Assembly (NCBI RefSeq): GCF_027105095.1
Contig: NZ_CP114278.1
Coordinates: 1,922,001-1,986,000 of the forward strand
Direction: 5' to 3'
From: Brevundimonas vesicularis
Lineage (GTDB): Bacteria; Pseudomonadota; Alphaproteobacteria; Caulobacterales; Caulobacteraceae
DNA length: 64,000 nt
In this document: positions 63,295 to 64,000 of the stretch, piece by piece
How positions within the stretch are numbered: position 1 is the stretch's first letter
Layout of the letters: each line of letters begins with the position of its first letter
Translations under genes and position numbers: made by a program
Notes under the pieces: model-generated
Database searches by the model: none
Seen by the model: the letters and a program-made list of their open reading frames with translations, nothing else
Told to the model about the DNA's origin: nothing

Positions 63295-64000
63295 ATGTCC
63301 GTGAGCGATCGTCCGATCCTCATCAAGAAGGTCAAGAAGGTCTCCGGCGGAGGCCACCACGGCGGTGCGTGGAAGGTGGCCTATGCGGACTTCGTGACCG
63401 CCATGATGGCCTTCTTCCTGCTGATGTGGCTGATCAACACCACCGACCCCGAGCAGAAGCGCGGCATCGCCGAATATTTCGCACCGGCTAGCGTGTCCGA
63501 GACGACGTCGGGTTCGGGCGGCATTCTGGGCGGCACATCGCTGGGCGACGATGGCGTCAAGAGCGCCGGCTCGCAGTCGGTTCTGGAAGAACTGGCGCCC
63601 GAGGCGCCCGCGACCGATCAGACAGGCTCCAGCCTGTCGTCCGCCAGCGACTCGGCTCTCCAGGCCGAAATCCAGAAGCGCGAGGCCGCCGAGTTCGCCA
63701 GCGCCGCCGAATCGCTGCGCCAGGCCATGCAGTCGATGCCGGAACTGGCCGAACTGTCGAAACAGCTGATCGTGGACCAGACGCCCGAGGGGCTGCGCAT
63801 CCAACTGGTCGATCAGGAAGGCCGGTCGATGTTCGACAACAACTCTGCGCGCCCGAATGCCCGCGCCCAGGTGCTGCTGCGCGCCGTGGCCAAGGTGATC
63901 AATCAGTTGCCGAACCGCATCTCCATCACCGGACACACCAGCGCGGCGCCCGGCTCCAGCCGCGCCAGCGCCCCTGCGGACTGGACCCTGTCGTCCGAGC
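63295..64000 (+). CDS. motB: flagellar motor protein MotB, 3' truncated by window edge
   Basis: Stator protein of the flagellar motor that anchors to peptidoglycan. The 235 residues visible include the single membrane helix with the proton-carrying Asp at position 32 (VAYADFVTAMMAFF, D32 as in E. coli MotB), an Ala/Ser-rich linker and the start of the OmpA-like domain (GHTSAAP near the end). ATG 63295 follows a 116-base gap from the divergent dehydrogenase gene; a GGTTAACC half-site near 63241 resembles part of a CtrA site, but the second half is not evident. Confidence 0.93.
   Translation, partial: MSVSDRPILIKKVKKVSGGGHHGGAWKVAYADFVTAMMAFFLLMWLINTTDPEQKRGIAEYFAPASVSETTSGSGGILGGTSLGDDGVKSAGSQSVLEELAPEAPATDQTGSSLSSASDSALQAEIQKREAAEFASAAESLRQAMQSMPELAELSKQLIVDQTPEGLRIQLVDQEGRSMFDNNSARPNARAQVLLRAVAKVINQLPNRISITGHTSAAPGSSRASAPADWTLSSE

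Overview
The window is 64 kb of a high-GC chromosome from an alphaproteobacterium, most likely Caulobacterales and close to Brevundimonas. This rests on gene content and order: a glycine-dependent 5-aminolevulinate synthase (C4 heme route), a cytochrome bc1 chaperone / DUF177 / plsX / fabH / ihfA / MerR block, the order nrdR-ribD-ribE-ribB-ribH-nusB-thiL, an NDUFS4-type complex I accessory protein, a class I PHA synthase and a proton-pumping pyrophosphatase. Genus-level placement is inference. No insertion sequence, prophage, CRISPR array or plasmid function was seen. Gene density is high and many neighbours overlap by 1-4 bases (ATGA, GTGA, TGATG), so operons are easy to read.

Layout. 1-4.3 kb: inner-core LPS genes (kdsA 3' part, hldE, hldD) with a DUF3089 protein. 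4.4-5.9 kb: slipin/NfeD membrane pair. 5.9-8.2 kb: rnhA opposite tatABC. 8.2-11 kb: glnB-glnA (nitrogen assimilation) opposite a stand-alone NAD(P)H-hydrate dehydratase. 11.2-18.7 kb: an accessory envelope and ion-stress region with a secreted Tyr-rich repeat protein, a fasciclin lipoprotein, two tandem DUF421 membrane proteins, a frameshifted Na+/H+ antiporter, an MscS channel, a decayed small gene and an SLC13/TrkA_C transporter. 18.8-24 kb: a MarR regulator divergent from the three-gene NAGGN (N-acetylglutaminylglutamine amide) osmoprotectant operon. 24.3-26.2 kb: an Ala/Asp-rich lipoprotein and a phospholipase D-like protein. 26.5-30.9 kb: a divergent ECF sigma/ChrR singlet-oxygen-type module with DUF1295, FAD oxidoreductase and DUF1365 genes.

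30.9-44.6 kb: housekeeping genes (trhO, recJ, phaC, msrB, argC, rplM-rpsI, a Tat-exported DUF839 protein, ctaA) with four tRNA genes, all on the minus strand: Arg-TCT, Pro-TGG, Glu-TTC and Pro-GGG. 44.6-48.7 kb: the phospholipid/fatty-acid operon. 48.7-51.5 kb: bamE and hppA. 51.6-58.5 kb: thiamine, riboflavin and serine/glycine genes. 58.5-62.3 kb: hemA and hemB flanking a lipoprotein methyltransferase-like protein. The window ends inside motB.

The points most worth a second look are departures from family norms rather than an entirely new locus. ChrR lacks three of the four zinc ligands of its anti-sigma domain but keeps its cupin metal site. The sigma/ChrR locus has paired divergent ECF-like promoters and no cyclopropane-fatty-acid-synthase-type methyltransferase at its usual place. 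RibB carries a GTP cyclohydrolase II-like domain without its zinc cysteines (RibBX type), next to a RibD reduced to its reductase domain. The DUF3089 hydrolase has Glu where the nucleophile Ser should be. A methyltransferase-like protein carries a lipoprotein signal. Two genes in the ion-stress region are broken.
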